Assembly (NCBI GenBank): GCA_018985235.1
Contig: JADGIG010000041.1
Location: forward strand, 1-34,079
Source: Sanchytrium tribonematis
Lineage: Eukaryota; Sanchytriomycota; Sanchytriomycetes; Sanchytriales; Sanchytriaceae
Length of the DNA: 34,079 bases
Direction: 5' to 3'
In this document: positions 16,281 through 28,116 of the stretch, piece after piece
How positions within the stretch are numbered: position 1 is the first letter of the stretch
How the letters are laid out: each line of letters begins with the position of its first letter
The notes under the pieces: generated by a model
What the model saw: only the letters and a program-made list of their open reading frames with translations
Databases searched by the model: none
What the model was told of the DNA's origin: nothing
Program-made: the position numbers and the translations under genes

Positions 16281-17434
16281 TCAAAATACTTCTATAGCAT
16301 CCGCGAGATCAAATCTGAGGTCTTCTTTAGGAAATATTTTGCCGTTTGTACTTACAAATTTGATGTTTTTCGCAGATCTAACTCTTGATATAGCAACATA
16401 GAGTTGTTGTGAGCACCAGAATTGCTTTAAATTCCCTACAATAACCTGAGATAAAGTCATTCCTTGAATTCTGTGTATTGTGAGGGCATATGCAGGCATA
16501 ATTGGAAACTGATCCAGACAGTGCCCCCGTATACTTCATATGCCGGCTTTAGAGTTATTACAAGAGTTCCCTTTTTACATATAAATGCAACCTTAATAAA
16601 TGAACCTTTAGTATTTAAATTGATTTCCTTGGCGACTCCAATTGATCCATTCACGAGTCCAGATTTTACATCTAGATTCTTCAAAAGAGAAACACGAGCA
16701 CCTTCTCACAGCCTCAAAATGGGCAGATATCTAAATTTGGTTTTTAAGGCCGAATTCTTCTACAGATCGAAATATGAATTAAACTTATTTGATGTGTAAA
16801 TTTGATTTCTTTAATAGGATTTTTAAGCATATTTATCATATTATTGTTATGCTGCTCACATGCGCAATTAATTGCATATATATATGGAGCATCCAATTCA
16901 TAAGACTGGTTTGTTACTCTGTCATTAATGAAATTAAGAATCATATTAATTCTTTCCTTTTCTGGTGTCTTTGTGTTATAAAAATTTGACACTACTCTCG
17001 TTAGTTCTGTGTTCTCTTTTGCTCTTTGATTTACAGTGAGCTCGTGTCATCTAACGTAGACGCAATCGAGAGTGAACGGTCGTACCATTAATCAAGTATG
17101 CTGCGATTCCTGTACTTGCAGTGATAGATAATTTAAGACCCAAAACAGACGCTGCAGAGTTAAAAGCTCGTATTAAGTAAGACTTACCGGTTCCGGGACC
17201 GCCATATATAATGTGGAATCTATCGTCAGTGTTAATTATGTTATTGTTATTAGAGTATTGCGAGTAATTTAGTGATCGTACCTGAACACTATTTGTGTTA
17301 TATTTAAGAGAATACATATTTTCGATTTGTTCAAGCTCTAAATTAGACGCTCCGATAGTTTTTAGAACCCCTATCTCCATTTCGACGTCTTGTCTACCCA
17401 GTTCGAGCGGTTGATCGACATCTTCACCTAGCAA
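16281..17434 (-). pseudogene. Helitron Pif1-like helicase, broken
   Basis: The first piece (17434-17051) has DDRFHIIYGGPGTGKSYLIR with Walker A, and LSITASTGIAAYLINGTTVH. Middle pieces include ERINMILNFINDRVTNQSYE and MKNLDVKSGLVNGSIGVAKE, a Pif1 signature near motif V. The last piece (16499-16281) has PAYALTIHRIQGMTLSQVIV and LYVAISRVRS, motifs V-VI. The order of motifs is normal. Several frame changes separate the pieces. The stretch from about 17460 to 17570 reads KYIAVVRIYPFYTEYNADKY on the same strand and links the Rep and helicase halves. Confidence 0.85.
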
Positions 17435-17990
17435 ATTTTTGTTAAATTAACCTCTATAATCGCTGATAGATTCTAGACACTTTTGCTTGTAATACTTATC
17501 GGCATTGTACTCAGTATAAAAAGGATAAATTCTCACAACAGCTATGTATTTTCTCTTTTCCATTTGATTCCAAGTTTGTCTATCAAGTAGAATTTGCTAC
17601 TCGATTTTGTCTTGAGGATGACAAAATGGTGAATCACTTCATCATTGACACTCAGATCAGCGCACATGGGCTCAAGGCGTCACCTGATGTCGATGAGTGG
17701 ATCAGCGAGATGAGTGAGTTGCCAAAGTGGCAAAGAGTGATTATAAAAGAAGTCATTGGAATTAATAAATAACTTATATTGGATTTTATGAGTGGTTTAA
17801 CAGAACAGATTTTGATACTTTCTCAAATGTTCGAAAGTATTGGATTATGGTCCAATCCTCATATTGATTTAATCTATTAATATAAAGTTCCATATGGTTA
17901 TAATAAAGATAGTCTCGTTCGTTTTCGGGATCGCTTTGTTTGATTTTTTCACATTCACTTTTTGATTTCAAATATCGCTTTTCAATCAAT

Positions 17991-18013
17991 AGGGAGGTTG
18001 CGAAATGCATTTA
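17991..18013 (+). repeat. Left terminal inverted repeat of the Harbinger element
   Basis: 23 bp starting AGGGAGGTTGCG, identical in inverted orientation to 19826-19848. Confidence 0.9.
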
Positions 18014-18075
18014 CGTTTACATTTACAATGTAAAATATAAAATAAATATAATTTTTAAAACTCGATTGCGACTCC

Positions 18076-19063
18076 ATGAAATTGCTACTTTATTTACATT
18101 TAGCAAAGATGAATGCCAATGCACTAAAATGTAAGTCAACAGTGCCCGATTTTGTGTTTGACCTATCTGAAATGCATGTCAATGATTGTTGGCTGCTTTT
18201 TCGTTTCCATAAAGATGACATTTTTCAATTAATTACTTTATTAGAAATTCCGGATACTATATCACTCCCCAACGGATCCAAATGTACTAGGACAACTGCT
18301 TTTTGTGTATTATTGAGACGATTTAGTTATCCTAGTCGACTTTTTGATTTGGTTTTAATTTTGGCATTGAAGAAAGCAAATTGCCATGAATTATAGCTTT
18401 TATGGTCCAATTTTTAGTTGATAAATGGATATATTTACTTCATTGCCCATCCCATCTAGTAACTAGTCGTCGATGAAGTAAAGCAAAAATTACCACCAAA
18501 TTTTGTTTTTTTAGGATTTGTTGATGAAACAGCTAGATTCATTGCAAGACCGTCAAGAGACCAAAAAATTACTTATAATGGTCATTAAAGACATCATGCT
18601 TTGAAATATCAGTCGTTCATTTTGTGGAATGGAATAATTGCGCATTTGTCGGATTGTTTTGAGGGAAAGAGACATGACTCTTCCATTTTGAGATTATCAG
18701 GATTACTCGATGTTTTGCAGCAACTTATATTCAATTTGAGGATGTAATTGTTGTTTATGGCGACCCAGCATATCAATTGGGTAAATATATTTGGTCACCA
18801 TTTAAAGGAATTAATCTATCTCAAAGTCAAAAAGAATTTAATACATTGATGTCATCCTATAGAATATCAGTAGAGTGGGGATTTGGAAAGGTATAAATGA
18901 ATCGGCATTCTTGGATTTTTGGAAAAATCAAAAAGTATTATTACAACCAGTTGCGGCATTTTATCAAGTGGGTGTGTTGCTTTCAAATCTAAAATCCTGC
19001 TTATATGGCAATCAAATTGCTACTACTTTTGGCATTAGAATCCAACCATTAATGAATAGTTGA
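18076..19063 (+). pseudogene. Harbinger DDE transposase, broken
   Basis: The N-terminal part (18076-18396) reads CWLLFRFHKDDIFQLITLLE and TTAFCVLLRRFSYPSRLFDL, the helix-turn-helix region of the PIF/Harbinger transposase. Downstream, in more than one frame, come GFVDETARFIARPSRDQKI with the first catalytic aspartate, ALKYQSFILWNGIIAHLSDC, EGKRHDSSILRLSGLL with the second, YGDPAYQLGKYIWSPFKG, and VEWGFGK with the glutamate. A stop replaces the expected Lys in NGHKR, and at least two frame changes follow. Family and domain order are clear. Confidence 0.88.
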
Positions 19064-19185
19064 ATAAATAAAAACTCATTTATTTTTAATCATTTCCTTT
19101 AAAAATTCCAGGTTTGCTTTGCGATTTTCAGCTTCCATCTTTCTCACTTCTAATGCCTCTTTATCTAATTTTAATCTCTTTTCCT

Positions 19186-19749
19186 CTAGCTCGATTCTAA
19201 CGATTCCATTTTTGTCAAATTAATAAGTTGATTCGATTTTCTTTTTTGTTGTTTTTTATCATATTTACTATCCGTTTCACTAGATAATTTGGATGAGAGT
19301 GTCTGCATTGCATCTTGACGGATTTCACTGGCTTGTTCTGCATCGTCAATCTTTTTTTGTTTTTCTTTTGACTTTTCTGCTTGTTGTTCATCTGCTGCCT
19401 GCTGCAAATCACTTAATTCTTGAAGTAATTGATTTTTTCCATCATATTCACCTCCCTCTCCTGATGCTCGTTGGGCAGATGGCTCGGATTCGCGAAATCC
19501 CGCCAATAATTTATTAAATGCTCTCTGGCAGCTCACACCCGGTACTTTCTTGCCATATTTACTGCCTTTAGTCATTCCAATCTCTTCCCATTTCTACATC
19601 ATTTCACCTGGATGACCTGGAGGGAATAATGCATTTGTTTGTCTTAATAAGTTCAATTCCCGATCTAATGTGTTAAATCAAAATTGCTTTGATCCTGGAG
19701 CGTAATTTTCATTGGTTACTGGTGCGACAGATTGATTTGAAGTGGACAT
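19186..19749 (-). pseudogene. Harbinger Myb/SANT-like DNA-binding protein, broken
   Basis: From ATG 19749 the frame reads MSTSNQSVAPVTNENYAPGS, then LFPPGHPGEMM and KWEEIGMTKGSKYGKKVPGV with SCQRAFNKLLAGFRE. This is the second protein of PIF/Harbinger elements, which helps transposase reach the ends. Two in-frame stops occur: a TGA after the first 23 codons and a TAG in place of the usual Gln in MMQKWEEIG. The C-terminal half is a Gln/Lys/Glu-rich coiled coil. Transcription is convergent with the transposase. Confidence 0.82.
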
Positions 19750-19825
19750 TTGAGTTTGTAAATGCCGTTTACAATTTCAGGGGGATTTTGAAGAAATTTG
19801 CAAAAAAATTATTTTTTTTAAAGGT

Positions 19826-19848
19826 TAAATGCATTTCGCAACCTCCCT
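19826..19848 (-). repeat. Right terminal inverted repeat of the Harbinger element
   Basis: 23 bp, exact inverted copy of 17991-18013. The sequences diverge directly inside. Confidence 0.9.
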
Positions 19849-21539
19849 AATGTCTCACATAATGGTAGTCTTACTATTGCTGTTGAAAATGAAGACACGT
19901 GGTTCCCGGTAAGATAATGGGAAATCTCATGAACTGAATAGTCTCTTGTTTTTATGTACTCCTTGGCATTGTTGATCACAACCTCTTTTACTTCTGTTGT
20001 TTCAGGATTGGAACAATACTTTGTCACATAATTGCAAATAAAATCTTTGCAAACAATCTTTATGTCCATATTTCTTTGCCATCTTATTAACCATGGCGGA
20101 TGATAATCATTAATCCACTGATCTTTTGTTTTTCGTTCTATTAAGAAGCGATTAATAAGTGGATCGTAGTATGATCTATATTCAATTGGTTTTGGAGACC
20201 CAAATTTACAGGTACCTTTTTCCGTCAAGCAATATGGACCATGAGTATGTTTTTGATGATATCGGACAAGCGCATCAAAGCATCATCTTGGAAGCTAGGC
20301 TGAAATGCTTTGATTCCTCCAAGTAGTTCGTTATAGTCTTTTGAGTTATCTAGCCAAAAAAGCAAGTGCATATGAACCGAACCACGCTTTTGTAATTCAA
20401 ACCTTTGAAAATATTGGGTAACTTTTTTGCGCATATATCCATCCTTAATTATATATTTGTGCATAGATTGTAGTCTTTCATAGCAATAATGGTTAGTAAG
20501 AACAGGATTTGCTGTATACCAAGTTTCATTAGAACCAGGCTGCCTGCTAAACTTTTTTAAATAATCTAATAGTGGCGGCCAAGTTGACTCTGAACAAGAA
20601 AAAGTAACAAAAAAATGAGGTGTTCCAAAATGTTTGTTCGAATGTTATTTTCCCTAATTTGGCTTTTTACGATAAAATCAAAATGAGAAAATAACCAATC
20701 ATTAAAATTACGAAATCGACTGTACAGATTAAAAATCATATTTCGCAGTATCATAGCTCTACCAGTGATTTTATCTGGAATAAAATGTCTCCCTTTAACA
20801 TATAAGTATAGAAAAAGTCGATACATCTTCCTTTACTCCATGTCTAATTGCTTCCCCAACTGGCAAACTTCTGATGCCAGAGTCAGAGTCTTCCATTCCT
20901 GCATTTTCAAAAGTTTTTTCATCGTCTATTGTAAACACCTCACGGCTAGATTTACCAAACAAATTTGATTTCTCAGGAAAACTAAAAAATCTAGAGTCTC
21001 TTTTGGATGCTTATAATTAGAATAGATTGGGTTATTTTTAATAAGGTTGGAGTTTTTGATCATAATCGTAAAACCCATTTTTTGGTACTTTTCAAGCAAA
21101 TCTCGTGTATTTTCGCACGCTAGCCAGGCAAAATAAGAAATATAATAGCAAAAGTTTTTTGGATATCCGCACCAAAACGATTATTCAAAGTATTGCCATC
21201 ATACAGAAATTGACACAAACTTAAGTAATGGTTTATTTGAATTTTGCTGATTATGTAAGTCGAATTTGTCTGCGGAATAATGATTTGTTGTTCGTGCTAA
21301 GGAAGCGAAGAATCTGATACAAATCTCATGTCACCATAAACACCGCAAGAGTTACGATATTTTTGACTCGTCTGGGCCACAGATAGACCAGGCAAAATAT
21401 AATCTATAAATTTAGGTGTTGTAATAAACTCAGAGTGCTTTTGGTATAATCCCTCATCTAAGTATGGAGACAGACGTGGAAAACAAGATGCCCAAGATAC
21501 AAATAATATGCACACCAATTGACAATGTCATAAATAGTA

Positions 21540-22293
21540 AATTCATGTGACAAATTTATAATGATTGAGTTACCCATCCTTTTTTAGTATATCTCATAAT
21601 GCAATCTTCTTTGATCTCAATGCTAATTTAGCTGCACTTGTTGTTGCATTTACAATAAATGGTTTTATTTTTGATCCATTCTTCTTATTTGCAATCATTG
21701 AAACCACTAAAAATAGGGGTTTTGCACCTTTTTTGGCAACAGTTTTTGATTTCCCAAAATCCATACATATAGCAGTTTAATCCATAAATAAAATATTATC
21801 TTCCGTATAATTTGCAGATTCTTTTCTAACATCATGAATGTATTGTGTAGCTGAATTTACTAGTTCCATATTTTCTTTTTAGTGGATTGTGTAGTTGATC
21901 TGTTGACTAATCCATTTCTTTTTAGCATTATTTTGTACCAGTTTAATGATATTTTGAAAGGTCCATCAAATACACATTGTAATTCCTGGTTTTCAATCCA
22001 TTTTTTAATCAATTCATAATTAATAATCATTTTGCCTACAATCATAAACTTAATTCATTCAATAGTAATCTCTTCGATACTTGCAAATTTCATATTATGT
22101 CCAAGTGGTACCATTTTACGCGATTCTCTCGCTTTAAAATTTAAATATTTTGCGCATTTTTTCTCCAATCTCGAATTGTATTTGGAGTTGTGTTATATTT
22201 TCTTAAAATTTCTTTTAAAGATTGACTTTGAATTTCTAGATAAGTTAAAGCTTTTCTTTTAGTCTTTACTGGTGTCTGCTTTTTGTTCGCCAT
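21540..22293 (-). pseudogene. Pogo/Tigger-like (DDE_1) transposase relic
   Basis: The minus strand starts at ATG 22293 with MANKKQTPVKTKRKALTYLE and EILRKYNTTPNTIRDWRKNA, a CENP-B-type helix-turn-helix. Further on come ENQELQCVFDGPFKIS, NILFMD followed by TAICMDFGKSKTVAKKGAKP, and IANKKNGSKIKPFIVNATTS, the DDE_1 catalytic region. In-frame stops include a TAA where MDET is expected. The part after the second catalytic residue is missing, and the Helitron coding region begins at once on the left. Terminal repeats were not found. Confidence 0.75.
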
Positions 22294-23039
22294 TTGTTTG
22301 TGACAAAAAATATTTACTAAAGTCTATTTAGAGGGGGGTTGAATAGGTTATTTGGTCGAAATATAATAGAGAAATTTGGTGACAACACATTGGATTTAGA
22401 AGGACTTAATGAGGCAGGAATTACTAAAAAACGTTGTGTGGATTTTGTTTGTTTTTGGATTACGACTTTTGGGAGACTGTTAAAAGGGAAACAAGTGATT
22501 TTGCACTTAGAAAGGCACATGCCAGAGTGCACCAGGGTCACAATTTGCAGCAACAAATGGAGCAATTGCCAGACATTACAGTGCACATGATTAAAACATT
22601 TTTTGGGGTTTCTGTTATTTGTAAGTGAATTCCATTCGTTTTTTAAAGCAAATTGGTTTAGTAAGTGGGGTCATGATCCCATTAAAAAAGTATTTACTCG
22701 TGAGGACTATTTTATCTTTTGAGACCACTTCATTTATTTAACAATGTCATATCTAATCAAGCAGCTGATCGATTTGAAAAGTGCGTTTGATTCCAATGCA
22801 ACAATACTCAAAATTAATGTACAGACAACAAATGCTATCAGAAGCATCTATTTTTTAACATCAAATTGATATTTACGACGCGAGCATAGAAATGGAGCAT
22901 GTAGTCCCAATATGGGAACTGCATTGACCCCCAAAATATTGGTAATATATGAGAACCAATCACAACCATCGTCAGAACACGTGATTGGTACAAGGGGTTC
23001 CCAAAACAGATAAATATCGGCTCTCCCCTCCACTTCAAC
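22294..23039. other. Unassigned stretch between pogo relic and gypsy fossil
   Basis: Contains two overlapping short plus-strand frames at 22339-22628 (such as LDYDFWETVKRETSDFALRK) that look like remnants of one protein of unknown family. The last 180 bp are the leader of the gypsy fossil that follows. No RNA gene or terminal repeat is seen. Confidence 0.35.
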
Positions 23040-26000
23040 ATGGTAGCGAGTGAACAAAACAATCAACCAACAAACCACGAACAACAAATTGAATCTCCGA
23101 TTCAACAAACACCTCAAGTTACAATGGGAACATTGACATTTGGGCACAGCACACTGTGGAAGATAACATCAATGACCAAAATCCTCCAAAGTGGATGTAG
23201 ATAACTTTGATCCACATAAAGATGACGTTGACGATTGATTGGACATGATGGAAGAATTTGGTTACGATTTGAAATGGAGTCCAACACGATTTCACAGGGA
23301 GACCAAATTACGATTGACATCAGGAGTTTTAAAGAAAGTCAAAAACGCTGAAGGAAATTATGACAGCCTAAAAGCTGAATTATCGCTTGAATTTCGCGCA
23401 CCGCGTAACGATTTGAAATACACAGCCGATTTCTTTTCAATAAACCAGCGATTGAACCAATCAATTTTAAAATACAATCAAGCATTGATTGAAAAGTACG
23501 AGAAATGTCACTTTGAAGTGGAGTACACGAGTTCAGCAATTGATGAAGATCCTACTGATTTAGAAACGATGATGAAAGAATTCAAAGAGATGAAGAAAAG
23601 TATTGAACAAATTACTAAGTATCCTAGTCCTGGCCAAATGCATCCACCACCTTGGGTGAAGTCCAACAGCGTCAACGATTTTGTTAAAGACTTTAAATAC
23701 AATATTCCCGGATTTGATGAAAAGAGAGACAAAATTTAAAGTTGGCTTTCTAAAATGGAAGACAATAAGGAACTACTTGGTGGGGATCAGGACAGACTAT
23801 AAAAAGAAGTCAAATTAAGACTACCATCATCCCTGTTCAAACAAATTTTTGGAATTGAAACCGCCAAGCAATGATATAAAATTCACCAACAAATTTTTCC
23901 GCTTGTCTCAGAGACAAAATCAATCAATTCCGCAGTATATGAAAGTGCTCAAAGAAATTCACCAGAAATGTAATTTTGATACAGAGCATCCAAATGAATG
24001 TGTAATTTTCTTTCGAAAGTTTTGTTCATCGCTTTAAGACTCCAGAATTATGAGACAGATAAAAGCAGAATACTCACAAGATCGATGCAAGAACTTTCGC
24101 GATGCGTACGAGTTGGCAATTAACTTACAGTCAAAAGCGACAAACTCTTTTAAGACCAATCATTCCTAATAAGCGAAAGTTTGCAAATGACAAAATCTTC
24201 TTAAAAAATCAAAAGAAAGCCTTTAAAAGTTACGAGAACAAAGATTCCGTTCAACAAAAACCTTATTATCAAGGAAAGTCATTTAAAGGAAAACAGCCTT
24301 TTAAAAAGCACCCTCGAAGCGAATTTAAGCAAGTAAATAATTCAGCTTATGTCGATCACTCTTGTGAGGTTCTTGTTAAGATTAATAATTTGATATGTGC
24401 AGTTTTATTGGATACAGGCGCAAGTCATTGTTTTATGGACAAAGAAGAAGCAAATGATTTGGGATTAAAAATGCGACCTGCGAAATTAAAATCCACTGAA
24501 CTACCAACGGCTTAAATCTTAACATTTTAGGCTTTGTACAATGTAATGTTTACTACGGAAGTACAGCCGTAAAACAGAATTTTCATGTCATTAAAAATTT
24601 GACAAACGATATCATCATTGGCAGAGACAGCATTAGACTTCAAAATATGAAGATCGATTTTGAACGATACTTCATATGGATTAATGGAATTCCAATACGT
24701 ATGAATCGTAGTACAAACCGCTGTTTTAAACTACGAAAGTACTATTAAAAACAGTAAATCGGAGCAATTTCGAATACTAGAAATATATACACAGTGAAGA
24801 TAATCGGCTGCCAAATGAAAACGGTGAGAATACTATTAATGAGCTAGTTATAAATCGGGAATTGTCAGAAATATATCAGAGCGCTTTATTTAATATAGTG
24901 AACAAATATACATTACTTTTCGGAATGGAGTCTAAAACAAGTGTTAAAACTAGACTAAGTACTAGAGAATGTGAAAAAGTGAGAGACGAATGTGATAAGA
25001 TGTTACAAAATGACGTCATTGAGCCGTCTAATTCGGATTGGAGATCTGCAGTGGTTTTAATGCCAAAACCAGATGGATCTATTCAATTTTGTGTAAACTA
25101 TAAGCAATTAAACAAACACAGGAAATTTGACCCGTATCCATTACCGAATCCACATTTTCTACTTGACAAACTAAACGGATCCAAATGTTTTATTTCTTTA
25201 GATCTGAAATCGGGATATTGGCAAATTTGTGACACCATTTGGGCTTAATCAATTCAAAGTAAAGCCATTTGGATTATCAACCGCTCCGGCACAGATGCAA
25301 GTAAATACGGAATCGGAGCCGTATTAGCTCAATATAAATGTATGGTTTTTATCAAGAGTATTACAGGGTGCTGAGACCAACTATGATGTCAGAGAGAAAG
25401 AATGCTTAGCAATTCTATTTGCACTTGATAAGTTTAGGCCATTTATGTATGGTACTACTGTTACAGTATTTACAGACCACGGTAATCTCAGATGGCTCTT
25501 TTCAAATTGCAAAGATAGTAGCAGACGCGTTTAGTAGATATGGTTACGAGCCATCCACTTCTCAGCTTAATAATATGAAATTAAGGTCACGAACTAATTC
25601 TGATACGAACGACAAACTTGTAATAGACCCAAATATTAAAAAAATCATTGGAGTCTAGAGCAAAGTAAAGATTTAGTATTACAAGATTTGATTAAGAACA
25701 ACACAGGAGATATTCAAGATATGAAAAGAATTTTATACAAGATTAATCGATGTAGTGAAAAAATATATGTCCCCGAACAGTTGGTTGACATTATTCTATC
25801 TATAGCACATAGTAGCGATATATCCGCGCACGCTGGTTTTGCTCAAGTGTCGATATACTTGAATGATTTGGAATAGGATTCGCAAATTTATTAAAAGCTG
25901 CGAAACTTGCCTAATGGCAAAAGCACCTAGTATAGAACATCATTAGAAAGAATTTATATCGATTTTAAGGGATCTTCACCAATTAGTACCTTTAATTACG

Positions 26001-26100
26001 ATCAAGAATACAAATATCTGTTCACCATCTTAGATGATGCAACTAGATTTATGAACGCAGTACCCGTCTCCCGAATACGAGCAATTGAAGGAGTTTAGTG
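23040..26100 (+). mobile_element. Ty3/gypsy retrotransposon fossil 1
   Basis: Parts in order on the plus strand: a gag-like region (about 23040-24300), an aspartic protease region (about 24350-24660), a reverse transcriptase region (about 24860-25300), an RNase H region (about 25280-25520) and a partial integrase region (about 25690-26090). The order protease-RT-RNase H-integrase defines Ty3/gypsy. It is broken, with roughly ten or more breaks. Its right end runs into a LINE. Flanking LTRs were not recognised. Decay suggests an old insertion. Confidence 0.8.
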
Positions 26101-26314
26101 AATTTATTAAAATTGCCGATATAACAACACTTGGACCGTCACAACAACTCCAATTTCTTTAATCAAAGACTTTTCACGTGAACAAAAGATATATTTCGGG
26201 TTTAAATGTAAGAAATATAAATCAATATAACTCACAGAAATGTAATCCAATGATGTCCCATACGAATATTAGTATATCTGACATAGAATCAGAATTTTAA
26301 CGACACAATGGTGA

Positions 26315-27577
26315 TTGTCACAATGTAACTATATATTAAAGCATCTACCATCTAGGAAAACTTATGGGAGAAACGATATACCAAATGAAGCCATATCTAG
26401 TGGTCCGACAATACTAATTGATATTCTCCTTTATATTTTACAAGTGATGATTGATACTGGATTTGTACCAGATCAATTTGGTAATAGTACGCTGATTCCA
26501 GTACCAAAAGTAGCGATTCCCGCTTCTATGGATCAATAAAGAGGTATTAGTTTGCTTTACACTCTAAGGATGCATTAAGACATTTAGAATCTCTTCTTAA
26601 TTCTAGAAATCGGTAGGGTCAGATTGTTCAATTTATTGAATTGATTGATTTAAGAAAAGCGTATGACACAATTAATCGTGTTATTCTCTTGAAATTGTTC
26701 AACGTCTGTAATCGATATCTTGTAAGAATTGCTTTAATTATCTTAAGAATTACCAGTCAAACTCTTTATTTATTGCAGTCATATTATGATCCTTTAGTGA
26801 CAAGTTCTGGTATTCCTCAAGGATCAAGTAAGAGATATCTAGGATATTATATTAAACTCACTGGAATTGATGTGCACATGGTTTTTAAAAAGAAATTAAA
26901 ATCAATTAGTGCTAAAATGCAGCAATTAATATGTCTTGGTGTCTTTAGAAATGGGCTTCCCCTGGATATATGCGGCACCCTGCTTACTTCCCATCTTACC
27001 CCTACCATTGATTTTACCATGTATGTTATCAAATTCTCACCAAATCTACATGCTCAGTTAGAAGCTGTTGTTAGAAAACATCTGGAACTAATAAGGGGTT
27101 CAAAAATGTCAATGCCCAGACTTTTGGGGCAAAATTAATTTTATTTCAAATTATAGCATTTTAAATGACAATAAAGGATCAGTTACAATAGCTAATAATT
27201 TAATTGTTGGTCACGATCATTCCAAATATTCCTATTCTTATCATTTTAAAAAATTAATAATAATTTAACGAATATTCCCGTAATTCAATGGATAAAAGGA
27301 CATTCAGGTTATTATCTTAATGAAAGAGCTGATCAATTGGCAAAATCGTGTCATCAAGCTCCATTTAGACCTTTTTATTCAGTTTCAAAAACATATCTAT
27401 TTATTTGAGTATAAAATTGACTTAGAATCATGCAGTAATAATCAACTATGCATTTTAGAGCGAAGAATTGGTAGATTTGTACAAACTTACAATCTACATT
27501 AACTAACAATAGGTGTTTACATTTGTCATTGGCATTTGACGACCCCTTCAATAAATATTATTATTATTATTATTACT
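26315..27577 (+). mobile_element. LINE (non-LTR retrotransposon) fragment with RNase H and TTA tail
   Basis: The 5' end is truncated. The first reverse transcriptase blocks read LPSRKTYGRNDIPNEAISSG and GFVPDQFGNSTLIPVPKV, then IDLRKAYDTINRVILLKLF and SSGIPQGS. After PQGS the frame jumps directly to KRYLGYYIKLTGIDVHMVFK, so the block with the catalytic YADD is missing, apparently by an internal deletion. An RNase H remnant (WIKGHSGYYLNERADQLAK) follows near 27290. The element ends at a TTA microsatellite (27556-27577), typical of LINE 3' ends. Several stops also occur. Confidence 0.8.
27556..27577 (+). repeat. TTA microsatellite, LINE 3' tail
   Basis: About seven ATT/TTA units directly after the LINE coding remnant. 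Confidence 0.7.
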
Positions 27578-28116
27578 AATCTTTATGTAAAAAGATAACA
27601 GACTTTTCATCTGATAAAGACCCAAAACAATTTAATTTTCGAAAAATTTTACAAAAGGTTTCTAAAATTAGCTCAATTACGCCTAAAATAAGTCAAAATT
27701 AGGCAATATTGGGAGGTTCTAGCCAAACAGGTGTAAAGTAAGCTAATATCAATATTTAGGATCAACAAACAGTATTCCCCTACCACTACATACGAGACAA
27801 TGAAAATTAGTCCCAATCAAGGTGTTTCTTAGCATATTTTGGGCACTTTTGAATGAAATACCCGCGCATCAATTAGTTTTCCATAAGGCACCCAATCATA
27901 TATTTTATTCCCAGACTAGATGGTTTTGACCCAGAGCGGACAATCACAGCTATTCAGCGGACATTCGAGTGTCACAGCTGAATTTTCGTCGTTCCATGTC
28001 AAAATGGAGGCGTTCGCTATTTAAAAGTACACAGACCACACGGGGATACAACGTGTTACCCCTTGTGTGACTAAAATTACCATAAATAGAGACATTCCCT
28101 CTTTTTGGATATTGAA
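27578..28116. other. Unassigned stretch
   Basis: No gene is seen. It contains a small imperfect hairpin near 27954-27983 (TTCAGC ... GCTGAA around GACATTCGAGTGTC) and may hold the promoter of the orphan gene at 28117. Confidence 0.3.

Larger units (their letters stand above)
17991..19848 (+). mobile_element. PIF/Harbinger DNA transposon, 1,858 bp, inserted in the Helitron
   Basis: Identical 23 bp terminal inverted repeats at both ends, flanked by AAT on the left (17988-17990) and on the right (19849-19851). That is a 3 bp target duplication, typical of the superfamily. It carries the two expected genes: a DDE transposase on plus and a Myb/SANT-like protein on minus. Both are broken. Confidence 0.92.
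16281..21518 (-). mobile_element. Decayed Helitron (rolling-circle transposon), interrupted by a Harbinger element
   Basis: The minus strand carries, in Helitron order, an HUH-type Rep region (about 21518-19852 and 17987-17786) and a Pif1-family helicase (17434-16281). The Rep part has FELQKRGSVHMHLLFWL. The helicase part has the Walker A GGPGTGKS and the terminal IHRIQGMTLSQVIV. Many frame breaks make it inactive. A PIF/Harbinger element sits at 17991-19848. Exact Helitron termini (5' TC, 3' hairpin plus CTRR) were not identified. Confidence 0.85.
17786..21518 (-). pseudogene. Helitron Rep (HUH endonuclease) region, broken and split
   Basis: From right to left: PKFIDYILPGLSVAQTSQKY near 21400, FGTPHFFVTFSCSESTWPPL at about 20620-20560, then YFQRFELQKRGSVHMHLLFW around 20380, which carries the His-x-His of the HUH nuclease, and EYRSYYDPLINRFLIERKTK with WLIRWQRNMDIKIV near 20080. 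The frame ends at the Harbinger insertion. It resumes at 17987 as IEKRYLKSKSECEKIKQ and WTIIQYFRTFEK. The Rep side ends LPLCET and the far side continues LIEKRYL in the same frame once the inserted element and one AAT copy are removed. Other stops and frame changes exist to the right. Confidence 0.8.

Noticed and set aside
17470-17772. Long plus-strand open stretch ending SELPKWQRVIIKEVIGINK
   Set aside because: It is antisense to the Helitron segment reading YIAVVRIYPFYTEYNADKYY and has no early start codon. Treated as a shadow of the older coding strand.
28045-28075. Sequence resembling the terminal repeat of the Tc1 element at 11484
   Set aside because: Similarity is partial and no inverted mate was found after the orphan ORF, so no element could be delimited.
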